Positions 1 to 7,314 of a stretch of 64,000 bases of DNA are shown in pieces. Below the pieces are notes generated by a model. The model made no database searches and was not told the DNA's origin. It was given only the letters and a program-made list of their open reading frames with translations. The translations under genes and the position numbers were made by a program. The first letter of the stretch is position 1. Every line of letters begins with the position of its first letter. Source of the DNA: Oscillospiraceae bacterium (lineage in GTDB: Bacteria; Bacillota; Clostridia; Oscillospirales; Ruminococcaceae); the NCBI GenBank assembly GCA_022835495.1, contig BQOK01000001.1, positions 3,038,001 through 3,102,000 of the forward strand, written 5' to 3'.

Positions 1-34
1 CATCTCTGTCCCAGAAATTCTTTCGTCCTTTCAT
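1..34 (-). CDS. Start of a gene running off the left edge
   Basis: An ATG at 34 reading leftward gives MKGRKNFWDRD before the window ends. A purine-rich AAAGGA motif lies about six bases upstream, so this is a credible translation start. Eleven residues are too few to name the product. It lies downstream of the TetR gene on the same strand and behind a palindromic site, so it may be the TetR target. That link is inferred from position only. Confidence 0.4.
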   Translation of the reverse strand, partial: MKGRKNFWDRD

Positions 35-61
35 AGCCGTCCTTTTATCTGCGGGAAATAG

Positions 62-106
62 CTAACCGATGCTTGTGCGGTTTTGCGGTTAGATGCAGCT
101 AACCGC
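62..106. promoter_or_regulatory. Palindromic operator-like repeats upstream of the left-edge gene
   Basis: GCGGTTAG at 85-92 and CTAACCGC at 99-106 form an inverted repeat with eight-base arms and a six-base centre. A third half site, CTAACCG, occurs at 62-68. The repeats lie between the tetR stop and the start of the leftward gene at the window edge. TetR-family regulators commonly bind palindromes of this size next to their own or a neighbouring gene. The assignment to the adjacent TetR protein is inference. Confidence 0.45.
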
Positions 107-144
107 CCCGCCGTGGAAAAGCCGCACCTCTGCGGCATTTTGTC

Positions 145-723
145 TTATTCAAATAACTCCCTGCAAGCGCCGCATACCAGCGTTTGAAGCGCCTGCGGGT
201 ACAACTCCCCGATCTGCTCCCTGTGGGAGACCGTCAGGATCAATCCCCGAACTGTAGCGGCGGCAAGAGAAACGCCGCGCTTAGGCACGAGGTCGTGTTT
301 CTCCAGCAGCTCACGTATGTGCGCTTCGCCGTCGTGATAATGCTCCCTTTTGACGGGTTCCGGAAGCCTTTGCAGGAGCAGCTTCGCGTCGTTTTCGATG
401 AAAACCATATCGCCGGTGTCGGAAAGCCGCTTGCAAACGGCAAGAACCGCCTTTGCCGTGCGCTCCGATGGCGGCACGCCGCCATTTTCGCTCAACGCCC
501 GGTCAGCTACATTGTAAAGCTCCGAGTGGATTCCCTCTAAAACCGCGAAGAAAAGCATTTCCTTGGATTCGTAGAATTTATAAAAGGAGCCCTTGGCGAT
601 ACCCACGGCCTTCGTCAACTGATCCACGGAGGTCTTCTTCATTCCTAACGTCACCGCGCAACGTCTCGTTTCCTTCAGCAGCGCCTTGCGAAGCTGTTCG
701 GTTTCGTAATCGGTAAAAGCCAA
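145..723 (-). CDS. TetR/AcrR family transcriptional regulator
   Basis: A 192-residue protein with an N-terminal TetR helix-turn-helix: the stretch around TSVDQLTKAVGIAKGSFYKF followed by SKEMLF is typical of the family. The C-terminal two thirds is the variable ligand-binding/dimerisation part and gives no clue to the effector. A TTG start at 723 is chosen because AAGGAGG lies seven bases upstream; the reading frame extends further upstream but has no ribosome site there. It is transcribed toward the left edge, and the palindrome at 85-106 is a candidate operator. Confidence 0.85.
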   Translation of the reverse strand: MAFTDYETEQLRKALLKETRRCAVTLGMKKTSVDQLTKAVGIAKGSFYKFYESKEMLFFAVLEGIHSELYNVADRALSENGGVPPSERTAKAVLAVCKRLSDTGDMVFIENDAKLLLQRLPEPVKREHYHDGEAHIRELLEKHDLVPKRGVSLAAATVRGLILTVSHREQIGELYPQALQTLVCGACRELFE

Positions 724-869
724 GACTGTGCCTCCTTGAAATATGACCACTTCGGTTCTTTCAGTCATATTATACCGTGTTTCCTTCAATTTGGCAAGGG
801 GCGGGATAAATATACTGCGTTAAAAAGCAAAAGACAACGCTTGGGCGGCTATTGCCGCGGAGCAAAATA

Positions 870-912
870 AATCAGGGGCGAAGTCATTCCCATGAATGTC
901 CCCGCCCCTTTG
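870..912 (-). terminator. Hairpin downstream of the CstA-type gene
   Basis: AGGGGCG at 874-880 pairs with CGCCCCT at 903-909, about 40 bases after the stop of the leftward CstA-type gene. The run of T that should follow on the minus strand is weak, so this is a possible rather than certain intrinsic terminator. Confidence 0.45.
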
Positions 913-949
913 CGTGTTCTATATTATCTTCGACAGCCTATCTTACGGC

Positions 950-2395
950 TTACTGCGCTGATTCGTAAGGAGTTTCCTGAACAGGCGTGTTGGCGTTTTT
1001 GCCCTTGCCCATTACGCAGCTCCACAGAAACACCCCGAGGCAGGCCGCGGCGAAAGCGATTCCCACCGGATATGCAACGGAGGTGGGGAGCTTAAAGCCC
1101 TCCTGCGCCATCAGTATATAGGTGCAGGATACGGCGGACATGAAGCTCGCAGGAACCACGGTGATCCAATAGTTCCTCTTCCTGCGGAACAGGTACACGC
1201 TGGCCGCCCAGAGGGCGATCATGGCAAGGGTCTGGTTGGACCAGGAGAAATACCGCCATACGATCTGCACATCTACCTGTGTCAGCACCGCGCCCACGGC
1301 GAGCAGCGGCACGGTTAGAATCAGGCGGTTCTTGACCGGCTTCTGATCGTAGTTAAACCAATCCGCCAGGGTCAGCCTCGCGCTGCGATAGGCGGTATCC
1401 GCGGAGGAAACGGGACAGGCGATAACGCCTATCATGGCGATCACCGCGCCCACGGGGCCAAGCAGGGTAAAGCATATATCGTATACCACTACGGACTGTC
1501 CCTGAGAGAGAGCCTCAGCAAGGCCGCCGGTACCGTTGTAGAAGGCCACTCCCGCAGCAGCCCATATCAGGGCTATGATGCCCTCCGCCACCATAGCGCC
1601 GTAAAATACCTTTCGTCCGTCCTTTTCCGTCCTGATGCAGCGCGCCATCAGTGGCGACTGAGTGGCGTGGAAGCCGGATATGGCACCGCAGGCCACGGAT
1701 ACAAACATGATGGGCCAAATGGGAGTGTTAGATGGATGCAGGTTTGTCAGGGTGATCTCGGGGATGTGGTAGCCCTTTAGCAGTATGCCGCCGCCCACGC
1801 CGAGCGCCATGACGATAAGGCATATACCAAATACCGGGTAAATTTTACCAATCACCTTGTCGATGGGGACGAATGTGGCGATGAAGTAATAAATAAGCAC
1901 CACGACCAGCCAGAACTTGGTATCCAGCACCTTAGGGGTGAGCATGGCCAGAAGATTGGCAGGGCCGGTAGAGAAGGTAACGCCCACGAGCACCAGCAGC
2001 ACCACGGAGAACACGCGCATCACCTGAAGCATACCCTTGCCCAGGTAGGTTCCGGTAAGTTCGGAAACGCTGGCACCCTTATGCCGCATAGACATCATGC
2101 CTATCATAAAATCGTGGACTGCGCCGGCAAAAATGGTGCCCAATGTGATCCAGAGAAATACGCTTGGGCCCCAACACGCGCCGGCAAGCGCGCCGAATAT
2201 CGGGCCAAGGCCTGCGATGTTCAAAAGCTGAATGAGAAAGACCCTCGGCGTGCTCATAGGCACATAGTCCGCGCCGTCCGTCATGGCAAGGGAAGGCGGC
2301 GTCCTGTCATCGGAGCCAAAAACCTTCTCCGCTATTTTCCCATAAGTGAAAAAGCCTACGATCAAAACCACAAGACATACAAAAAAGCTAATCAT
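950..2395 (-). CDS. cstA: CstA-family peptide/pyruvate transporter
   Basis: A 481-residue polytopic membrane protein. The N-terminal half carries CstA-family signatures: a GLGPIFGALAGACWGP segment after the first membrane helices, then AGAVHDFMIGMMSMRHKG. It is shorter than E. coli CstA (about 700 residues) and resembles the short Gram-positive form. Family members import peptides or pyruvate, coupled to protons. Start ATG has AAGGAGGG seven bases upstream. A LytS/LytTR two-component pair lies immediately upstream on the same strand, the arrangement seen for BtsSR with the pyruvate carrier BtsT, so pyruvate is the favoured substrate by inference. The direct repeat at 2507-2542 probably mediates that control. 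Confidence 0.88.
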   Translation of the reverse strand: MISFFVCLVVLIVGFFTYGKIAEKVFGSDDRTPPSLAMTDGADYVPMSTPRVFLIQLLNIAGLGPIFGALAGACWGPSVFLWITLGTIFAGAVHDFMIGMMSMRHKGASVSELTGTYLGKGMLQVMRVFSVVLLVLVGVTFSTGPANLLAMLTPKVLDTKFWLVVVLIYYFIATFVPIDKVIGKIYPVFGICLIVMALGVGGGILLKGYHIPEITLTNLHPSNTPIWPIMFVSVACGAISGFHATQSPLMARCIRTEKDGRKVFYGAMVAEGIIALIWAAAGVAFYNGTGGLAEALSQGQSVVVYDICFTLLGPVGAVIAMIGVIACPVSSADTAYRSARLTLADWFNYDQKPVKNRLILTVPLLAVGAVLTQVDVQIVWRYFSWSNQTLAMIALWAASVYLFRRKRNYWITVVPASFMSAVSCTYILMAQEGFKLPTSVAYPVGIAFAAACLGVFLWSCVMGKGKNANTPVQETPYESAQ

Positions 2396-2465
2396 TCTTT
2401 TTCCCTCCTTATTTTCTTTTTGTACGGTTCCATCTTCCGTTTATCCGAGGTTTTGGGTATTTTGT

Positions 2466-2471
2466 ATTATA
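2466..2471 (-). promoter_or_regulatory. -10 element of the cstA promoter
   Basis: On the minus strand this reads TATAAT, about 70 bases before the cstA start codon. No good -35 hexamer lies 16-18 bases upstream (the position reads CTTCCC). This is typical of an activator-dependent promoter and agrees with the direct repeat about 35 bases further upstream. Confidence 0.55.
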
Positions 2472-2506
2472 CATAAAAGAAAAGTTAAGGGAAGCTTATT
2501 TGCGCC

Positions 2507-2542
2507 AAGTGTATATTGCGCTGTGTAAAGTGTAAAATGCGC
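2507..2542 (-). promoter_or_regulatory. Direct repeat, candidate LytTR-regulator binding site
   Basis: Two 15-base direct repeats, reading GCGCATTTTACACTT and GCGCAATATACACTT on the minus strand, occupy 2528-2542 and 2507-2521. Their period is 21 bases, two turns of the helix. LytTR domains bind such imperfect direct repeats spaced about two turns apart. The site lies just upstream of the cstA promoter and just downstream of the LytTR regulator gene, as expected for activation of the transporter by its neighbour. Confidence 0.65.
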
Positions 2543-2588
2543 GGCATAAACGGAGCCAGCACATCGGCTGCCGGCTCAAAGCGTCTCT

Positions 2589-3335
2589 TTAGAAATCCCA
2601 AAGCTGACGCAGGGTTTTTATCTTTTCCCTGCTCACGGGCAGTATATTTTGCTCATAGCCCTGCATTTTAAGGGCAAATCCATTATTGGCCCAGGGGAGG
2701 ATCTCGCTTATGTAGCTCAAATTGACCAGAAAGCTCTTATGTATCCGGCAAAAGCCGCTGCCGGCGAGCTTCTTTTCGTATTCTCCCAGCAGCGCGTTTT
2801 CAACGTAATCCTTGCGGGTGGTGTGGATAACGCATCCCCGTCCCAGGGTTTCGATATATACGATCTGGTCAATATCCAGCAGCACGATAGTCCTGTTGAT
2901 ATTCACCGGCAGGCGGCGCGAGGTATGGAGCTGTTCCCTGCCCTGCCGCGTATCCGCTGCTTTAGCAGCCTCGCCCTCCAGTTCCCTGCGGCACTTTTCC
3001 AGCACGGTATGCACCCTCGCCGGGTCAAAGGGCTTTAGCAGGTAATTGTTTACCCCCAGCTCAAAGGCCCTTACCCCGTATTGGGAATAAGCCGTGGCAA
3101 AGACTATCTGGGCGGCGGGCAGCAGCTTTCTTGCCGCGGCGGCTAACGTCGTGCCCTCCATATCGTTTAACCCGATATCCACGAACAATATATCAAAGTC
3201 ATTCTCGCTCATCAGCGCAAGCGCGCTGCTTCCGCTGTCCGCCTCTGATATCTCGCTCTCCGGCATCGTATGCAGTATCTGATATATCAATTCGTTTCTG
3301 GCGGAGCGCTCGTCGTCTATCACCGCAATTTTCAT
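2589..3335 (-). CDS. LytTR-family response regulator
   Basis: A 248-residue response regulator. Residues 1-120 form the receiver domain: acidic pocket D7-D8, phosphoacceptor D53 in FVDIGLNDMEG, and the conserved lysine in NYLLKPFD. Residues from about 145 form a LytTR DNA-binding domain (INRTIVLLDIDQIVYIET, GFCRIHKSFLVNL). The start at 3335 (MKIAVIDDE) matches the family N-terminus; a longer frame exists upstream but adds an unlikely basic extension. It follows the sensor kinase gene and precedes the CstA-type gene, so it most likely activates that transporter in response to the kinase. Confidence 0.9.
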   Translation of the reverse strand: MKIAVIDDERSARNELIYQILHTMPESEISEADSGSSALALMSENDFDILFVDIGLNDMEGTTLAAAARKLLPAAQIVFATAYSQYGVRAFELGVNNYLLKPFDPARVHTVLEKCRRELEGEAAKAADTRQGREQLHTSRRLPVNINRTIVLLDIDQIVYIETLGRGCVIHTTRKDYVENALLGEYEKKLAGSGFCRIHKSFLVNLSYISEILPWANNGFALKMQGYEQNILPVSREKIKTLRQLWDF

Positions 3336-3376
3336 ACGCTTTCTCCCCCGTTCATCCTTCATACCCATGCTTTGCC

Positions 3377-5113
3377 TCAAACCGCCCGTCCCTGCGCCGA
3401 AATCGCCGCAGGCTCCCCAAGATCCTCGATCTTCCCCAAGGGGATGCGAAAAGCCACCCGGGAGCCATTTTCTGTAACGGTGATCTGTAATCCCCCTTCC
3501 TCTCCGTAAAGGCTTTGCAGCCGCTTATGCACATTGAGCAGGCCAACGCCCTTGCCTTGCCCTGCCTTTAAGCTCCGTACCACCTCGTCGGGTATGCCGG
3601 AGCCATGATCCGTCACAGCGATGACCGCCGCATCCTCCTTTGTCTCCGCGCTGATGTTTATAATGCGGAAGCCCCTTTTATCCACGCCATAGCGCACCGC
3701 ATTTTCCACAAGAGGCTGCAGGATAAAAGAGGGCAGGACGCAATCCAGCTCCTCCTCAATATCAAATTCCACAGCCAGCTTTTCTTCAAAGCGGGCCTGC
3801 TCCAGCTTGAGATAGTTCATTACCTGATACAGCTCTGTGGAAAGGCGTATCATGTATTGTTCATTCTCCAGGGTCTGCCTATAGTATAAGGACAGGGTCA
3901 AAAGCAGCTCTCTGGCTCTGTCCGGGTTTTCGCGGCATACGCTGGATATGGTGTTCAATATGTTGTACAGAAAATGCGGGTTGACCTGATTTTGCAGGGC
4001 CCTAAGCTCGGCCCGCTTTCTCAGCCGCCTCTGATAATCCAGATCCGAAAGCTCAAGCTGGGTAGAAAAAAGCCGGGCCAGCTCCGTGACGATTATCAGG
4101 TGGGGCTTATAGCCATGCCAACGCTTTTTCACGATGATAGCCAGTGAGCCCACCACCTTGTCCTGCTCCACGAGCGGCGCGGCGATCACCACATTACCCT
4201 CCAGCGCCGGACAGAAGAGCTCCCGCTGATCGCCTTGGGCGGTATATATCTCCATCAGCGCATTTCCCGTCCGGATTGAGTCGGGTATGGGCGCGATGAG
4301 CGGGCAATGCTCGAGCGCCTCAAATTCGCCCCCTCCGCCGACCTTTGCCAGCACCTCCTTAGCGTCAGTTATCATGACCGCCTCGCAGTCGGTGGAGCGG
4401 TGGATTATCCTCACCGCCTCTGCCATATCCTCCCTGCTGTGCAGTCCGTTTCTTAAATGTGGCAGGCTTTTTTCCGAAATGGCAAGGGCTATCCTCATTT
4501 TCTCACCGTACAGGCTTTCCTCCACCAGAAAAATACGGTTGAAGACCCCGATAAATACCATCATGCCAAAAGAATTCATCAGTATCATGGGAAGGGATAT
4601 CTTCTCCACCAGCGCGATCGCCGCCGAGTATGGCCTCGCCACCAAAAGGATGATGGCCATCTGCCCCATCTCAGCCACCGCCGTGAGCAAAAACAGCTCC
4701 CCGCCTCCGATTTCCCCCGCCTTGAATTTGCGGGAAAACGCAGCCCCTATGGCGCCCTCCATTATGGTAGACAGGGCGCAGCTTACCGCAGTAAAGCCGC
4801 CGATGTCGAAAAGATACCGATGGATCCCGCCGATCAGGGCGGCTCCTACGCCCACGTACGGGCCGCCCAAAAGCCCCGCAGCCATCACGCCGATGACGCG
4901 GGTGTTAACGATTGCGCCCTGAATAGGCACCCCGATATAGGTGGAGCAAATGCTGACCATGCCAAAAATCAGGGAAAGCCAAAGCCGGCTGCGGAATGTC
5001 TGCTTTTCCTCCAGCAGGAGGGCCCTCACCGGTGGCAGATTGGTCAGCATGGTAGCGATCAGAACGAGAAGCCCTATATTGAGAAGCAGGTTAAAAAGCA
5101 TGCTGTCCACCAT
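3377..5113 (-). CDS. LytS-type sensor histidine kinase (5TM-LYT, GAF, HisKA-like)
   Basis: A 578-residue membrane histidine kinase. Residues 1-200 hold the LytS-type multi-helix sensor (GAIVNTRVIGVMAAGLLGGP is the usual core motif), about 220-350 look like a GAF domain, and the phosphorylated histidine is H380 in NQVNPHFLYNILNT. The ATP-binding N box reads LQPLVENAVRYG, followed by a G box DHGSGIP. Family members sense cell-envelope state or extracellular pyruvate. The stop of the upstream small gene overlaps the start (TAATG). An internal ATG at 5101 has a better-placed GGTGGA and is an alternative start. It pairs with the LytTR gene that follows. Confidence 0.92.
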   Translation of the reverse strand: MVDSMLFNLLLNIGLLVLIATMLTNLPPVRALLLEEKQTFRSRLWLSLIFGMVSICSTYIGVPIQGAIVNTRVIGVMAAGLLGGPYVGVGAALIGGIHRYLFDIGGFTAVSCALSTIMEGAIGAAFSRKFKAGEIGGGELFLLTAVAEMGQMAIILLVARPYSAAIALVEKISLPMILMNSFGMMVFIGVFNRIFLVEESLYGEKMRIALAISEKSLPHLRNGLHSREDMAEAVRIIHRSTDCEAVMITDAKEVLAKVGGGGEFEALEHCPLIAPIPDSIRTGNALMEIYTAQGDQRELFCPALEGNVVIAAPLVEQDKVVGSLAIIVKKRWHGYKPHLIIVTELARLFSTQLELSDLDYQRRLRKRAELRALQNQVNPHFLYNILNTISSVCRENPDRARELLLTLSLYYRQTLENEQYMIRLSTELYQVMNYLKLEQARFEEKLAVEFDIEEELDCVLPSFILQPLVENAVRYGVDKRGFRIINISAETKEDAAVIAVTDHGSGIPDEVVRSLKAGQGKGVGLLNVHKRLQSLYGEEGGLQITVTENGSRVAFRIPLGKIEDLGEPAAISAQGRAV

Positions 5114-5361
5114 TATCCGTTCTCATCAGGCAACTCCGGCCCTTCCTTGGCATTCTCCGTTGCGCCTGCCTGTTCCTTAGGCGTCCCATCGCAATTCCTG
5201 CCCATCCTGCAATAATGCGGACAGCCGCCGCAGAGCTTGCCGCCCGCCTTCGCTCCCTTTTTTCGGGAATCCTCGATGAGCCAGTAGGCTCCACCTATCA
5301 AGGCAAGCACCGCTATCATCACGGCCCAGTCTACCGGGGTCATATTTGCAAATACGCTCAT
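5113..5361 (-). CDS. Small Cys-rich single-pass membrane protein (FeoB-associated type)
   Basis: An 82-residue protein with one hydrophobic helix at about residues 12-30 and a cytoplasmic-type tail containing a cysteine cluster (CGGCPHYCRMGRNC). The layout resembles the FeoB-associated Cys-rich membrane proteins, which are short and may bind iron or an Fe-S cluster; no feoB is in view. It lies directly after ferritin and before the LytS kinase, with overlaps of a few bases, so it is probably co-transcribed. Its placement with ferritin and a Fur-family regulator supports an iron-related role. Function is inferred. Confidence 0.7.
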   Translation of the reverse strand: MSVFANMTPVDWAVMIAVLALIGGAYWLIEDSRKKGAKAGGKLCGGCPHYCRMGRNCDGTPKEQAGATENAKEGPELPDENG

Positions 5362-5369
5362 CTTCTCTT

Positions 5370-5879
5370 TTACAGCACCAGGGAGGGCGCGGTGTATACC
5401 CGGGCCTTCAGCTCACTGTTGAGCATATACAGCCCCTTGCTGTCTCCGCCGAACATCTCCATCTTTGTGATGAGGTCGGCGGCGTTCTTCTCCTCCTCGC
5501 CCTGCTCCTTAATGAACCAGTCCAGCATCTGCATGGTGCGGAAGTCCCTGGCCTCGTATGCGGCGGCGTAGATGGCGTCGATGCTGGCGGTGACCAGCTT
5601 CTCATGCTCCAGCGCCTTTTTCAGCGGGGTCATGTGGCCGCCTCGCTCCCACTCGGGCTTTGCAATGGCCTCAAAGGTGACGCCCTCGCCGTTGTTCTGC
5701 AAATACTGATAAAACAGCATGGCGTGATCCCGCTCCTCCTGCGCCTGCACCCGGTACCAGTTCTCAAAGCCGTCTAAGCCCACGGAGGCGTAGTAGTTGG
5801 CAAAATCCAGATACAGATAGGCAGAGTAGAACTCCTTGTTGATCTGCTCGTTGAGCAACTTCGATACGTTTGCGTTCAT
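5370..5879 (-). CDS. ftnA: Non-haem ferritin (FtnA-like)
   Basis: A 169-residue bacterial ferritin of normal length. Ferroxidase-site ligands are visible in helix order: E16 in INKEFYSAYLY, Y23, E49 and H52 in AQEERDHAM, then further acidic residues in the EHEKLV and KEQGEEEKN segments. It oxidises Fe(II) and stores Fe(III) inside a 24-subunit shell, which also limits Fenton chemistry. Its start overlaps the end of the upstream Fur-family gene by four bases, so the two are translated from one message under the promoter at 6313-6340. Confidence 0.93.
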   Translation of the reverse strand: MNANVSKLLNEQINKEFYSAYLYLDFANYYASVGLDGFENWYRVQAQEERDHAMLFYQYLQNNGEGVTFEAIAKPEWERGGHMTPLKKALEHEKLVTASIDAIYAAAYEARDFRTMQMLDWFIKEQGEEEKNAADLITKMEMFGGDSKGLYMLNSELKARVYTAPSLVL

Positions 5880-6265
5880 AGGTCTCCTCCTTCAGTGTTG
5901 TTTTCTTCCTGTCCCCTGCAATCGGGACAGATATACCGGATTTTAAGATCATACGAGAGGATCTCCCGTCCCAGCGCCCGTTCGATCTGGCTCTGCATAT
6001 CCGGCAGGTGAACGTCTGCGATTTTCCCGCACCGGCTGCAAATCAAGTGATCGTGCCGCTCCGTTCGGTCGTACCGGTCCGGCGAACCCGACTCCGTGAT
6101 GCGGTGCAGCAGGCCCTCCTCTGCCAAGGCATTCAGATGCTTATACACGGTGCCAATGGCGATACTGGGATGCTCCCTTTTCATCTCCAGAAACACCTGC
6201 TCCGCCGTGGGATGCTGCTGCAGCTCCGTTACGGCGGCCAATATCTCCTCTGCGTATTTTGGCAT
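5876..6265 (-). CDS. Fur/PerR-family metalloregulator
   Basis: A 129-residue Fur-family repressor: N-terminal winged helix (TAEQVFLEM, IAIGTVYKHLNAL) and C-terminal dimerisation domain with H71-D-H73. Two CxxC pairs, C76/C79 and C113/C116, form the structural zinc site. The N-terminus is short compared with classic Fur, which is common in PerR-like proteins. PerR proteins are peroxide sensors that control ferritin genes, and here the regulator is the first gene of the ferritin operon. The palindrome at 6286-6304 lies over the likely transcription start and would give autoregulation. Fur and PerR cannot be separated by sight. Confidence 0.88.
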   Translation of the reverse strand: MPKYAEEILAAVTELQQHPTAEQVFLEMKREHPSIAIGTVYKHLNALAEEGLLHRITESGSPDRYDRTERHDHLICSRCGKIADVHLPDMQSQIERALGREILSYDLKIRYICPDCRGQEENNTEGGDL

Positions 6266-6285
6266 ACTGCCAACCCTCCAAATAC

Positions 6286-6304
6286 AAGAATAAGTCTTAT
6301 TCTT
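6286..6304. promoter_or_regulatory. Per/Fur-box palindrome
   Basis: AAGAATAAG, a single T, then CTTATTCTT: a perfect 9-1-9 inverted repeat. It lies 20 bases upstream of the Fur/PerR-like gene and just downstream of the leftward -10 at 6313-6318, where bound protein would block initiation. The A/T-rich palindrome with a TTATTCT-type half is like PerR and Fur boxes of Firmicutes. Confidence 0.75.
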
Positions 6305-6312
6305 TTGCTTTT

Positions 6313-6340
6313 ATTATACCTATATTTTTTTCTCTGTCAA
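6313..6340 (-). promoter_or_regulatory. Promoter of the PerR-like/ferritin operon
   Basis: On the minus strand TTGACA (6335-6340), a 16-base spacer and TATAAT (6313-6318): both hexamers are consensus for the vegetative sigma factor. It reads into the Fur-family, ferritin and following genes. Confidence 0.8.
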
Positions 6341-6382
6341 CAGCCACAAGGGTCTTGCGCCCCCAAATTGCTTCAAAAAGCC

Positions 6383-6411
6383 TTGACAATCTCAACTGTA
6401 TCTGCTATAGT
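6383..6411 (+). promoter_or_regulatory. Promoter of the rhodanese/Rrf2/thioredoxin operon
   Basis: TTGACA at 6383-6388, a 17-base spacer and TATAGT at 6406-6411. It drives the rightward operon beginning at 6462 and lies back to back with the ferritin operon promoter. Confidence 0.8.
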
Positions 6412-6435
6412 CACAGTATAAACTGTATCAGTAGT
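6393..6435. promoter_or_regulatory. ACTGT/ACAGT repeats, candidate Rrf2 operator
   Basis: Several ACTGT and ACAGT half sites surround the -10 and start region; the clearest pair is ACAGT (6413-6417) and ACTGT (6422-6426) separated by ATAA. They overlap the promoter that transcribes the Rrf2 gene, so autorepression by that regulator is likely. The assignment is positional. Confidence 0.5.
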
Positions 6436-6461
6436 GAACACAGTTGCATTGGAGGTTAATT

Positions 6462-6884
6462 ATGCGTCAGATATTGCTTTTTGCGCTTCTTGCCGCCTCG
6501 CTCGCGCTGCTGAGCGGCTGCGCGCTGTCCAAGGCAAAAGCGGACACGGCGGAGGACATGACAGACAAGGCAGCGTATCAGAAGATCAGCGCCGAGGAAG
6601 CCTATGAGATGATGGCTTCGCAGGAGGTCGTGGTGGTGGACGTCCGCACCCGGGAGGAATACGACGGCGGGCATATTGAAAACGCCGTCCTTGTCCCCAA
6701 TGAAAGCATCGGCAGTGAAATGCCCGAGGCTCTCCCCGATAAGGAAGCCACGCTGCTGGTCTACTGCCGCAGCGGCCGCCGCAGCAAGGATGCCGCCCAA
6801 AAGCTGCTGGCGCTGGGGTATCAGAGCGTCTACGACTTTGGCGGCGTCATCGACTGGCCCTACGAGCTTGTGAAGGAGGGGTAA
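6462..6884 (+). CDS. Rhodanese-domain lipoprotein
   Basis: A 140-residue protein beginning with a lipoprotein signal peptide (hydrophobic stretch, then LLSGC with C20 as the lipidated residue). Residues about 40-135 are a rhodanese domain: DVRTREEYDGGHIENA and the active loop CRSGRRS with catalytic C102. Such proteins transfer sulfane sulfur or handle persulfides, here on the outer face of the membrane. The chosen ATG at 6462 has GGAGG upstream; an earlier in-frame ATG would add six residues before the signal peptide. It is first in an operon with an Rrf2 regulator and a thioredoxin system, which suggests a reactive-sulfur or disulfide-stress role. Confidence 0.88.
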   Translation: MRQILLFALLAASLALLSGCALSKAKADTAEDMTDKAAYQKISAEEAYEMMASQEVVVVDVRTREEYDGGHIENAVLVPNESIGSEMPEALPDKEATLLVYCRSGRRSKDAAQKLLALGYQSVYDFGGVIDWPYELVKEG

Positions 6885-6886
6885 GA

Positions 6887-7303
6887 GTGGACAGTTCTTT
6901 TAATCTGGCCGTCCATGCGCTGGTCTGCCTGAGCCACAGCGGACGCTCTCTCAGCAGCGAAGCGCTGGCGGAGAACATCTGCACCAATCCCACCCGCGTC
7001 CGCCGGGTGCTGGCGGGGCTGAAAAAGGCGGGAATGGTGGAGACCCGGGAGGGCCTGGACGGCGGCTACCGCCTGACGACAGACCCGGCGACGCTGACCC
7101 TGCGGCAGGTGGCGGAGGCGGTAAATACCCGCTTTGTGGACTGCGCGTGGCACAGCGGCGACATTGACCGGAACTGCGCCATCTGCTCCGGCATGGCGGG
7201 CGTGATGGATGCGCTCTACCGGAACATGAACGAGCAGTGCGCCGCCTACCTCTCGCACATTACGATTACAGATATTGAAACACAACTTTTTGCACAGAAA
7301 TAG
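6887..7303 (+). CDS. Rrf2-family transcriptional regulator
   Basis: A 138-residue winged-helix regulator. The recognition region reads TNPTRVRRVLAGLKKAGMVETREGLDGGY, a standard Rrf2 pattern. Three cysteines in the C-terminal half (C86, C97, C100) sit where IscR/NsrR-type members bind an Fe-S cluster, although the spacing is not identical, so a redox- or nitric-oxide-responsive cluster is possible. The GTG start has AAGGAGGGG upstream and lies two bases after the rhodanese stop, so translation is coupled. It probably represses its own operon through the repeats at 6393-6435. Confidence 0.88.
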   Translation: MDSSFNLAVHALVCLSHSGRSLSSEALAENICTNPTRVRRVLAGLKKAGMVETREGLDGGYRLTTDPATLTLRQVAEAVNTRFVDCAWHSGDIDRNCAICSGMAGVMDALYRNMNEQCAAYLSHITITDIETQLFAQK

Positions 7304-7314
7304 GAGGATATACG

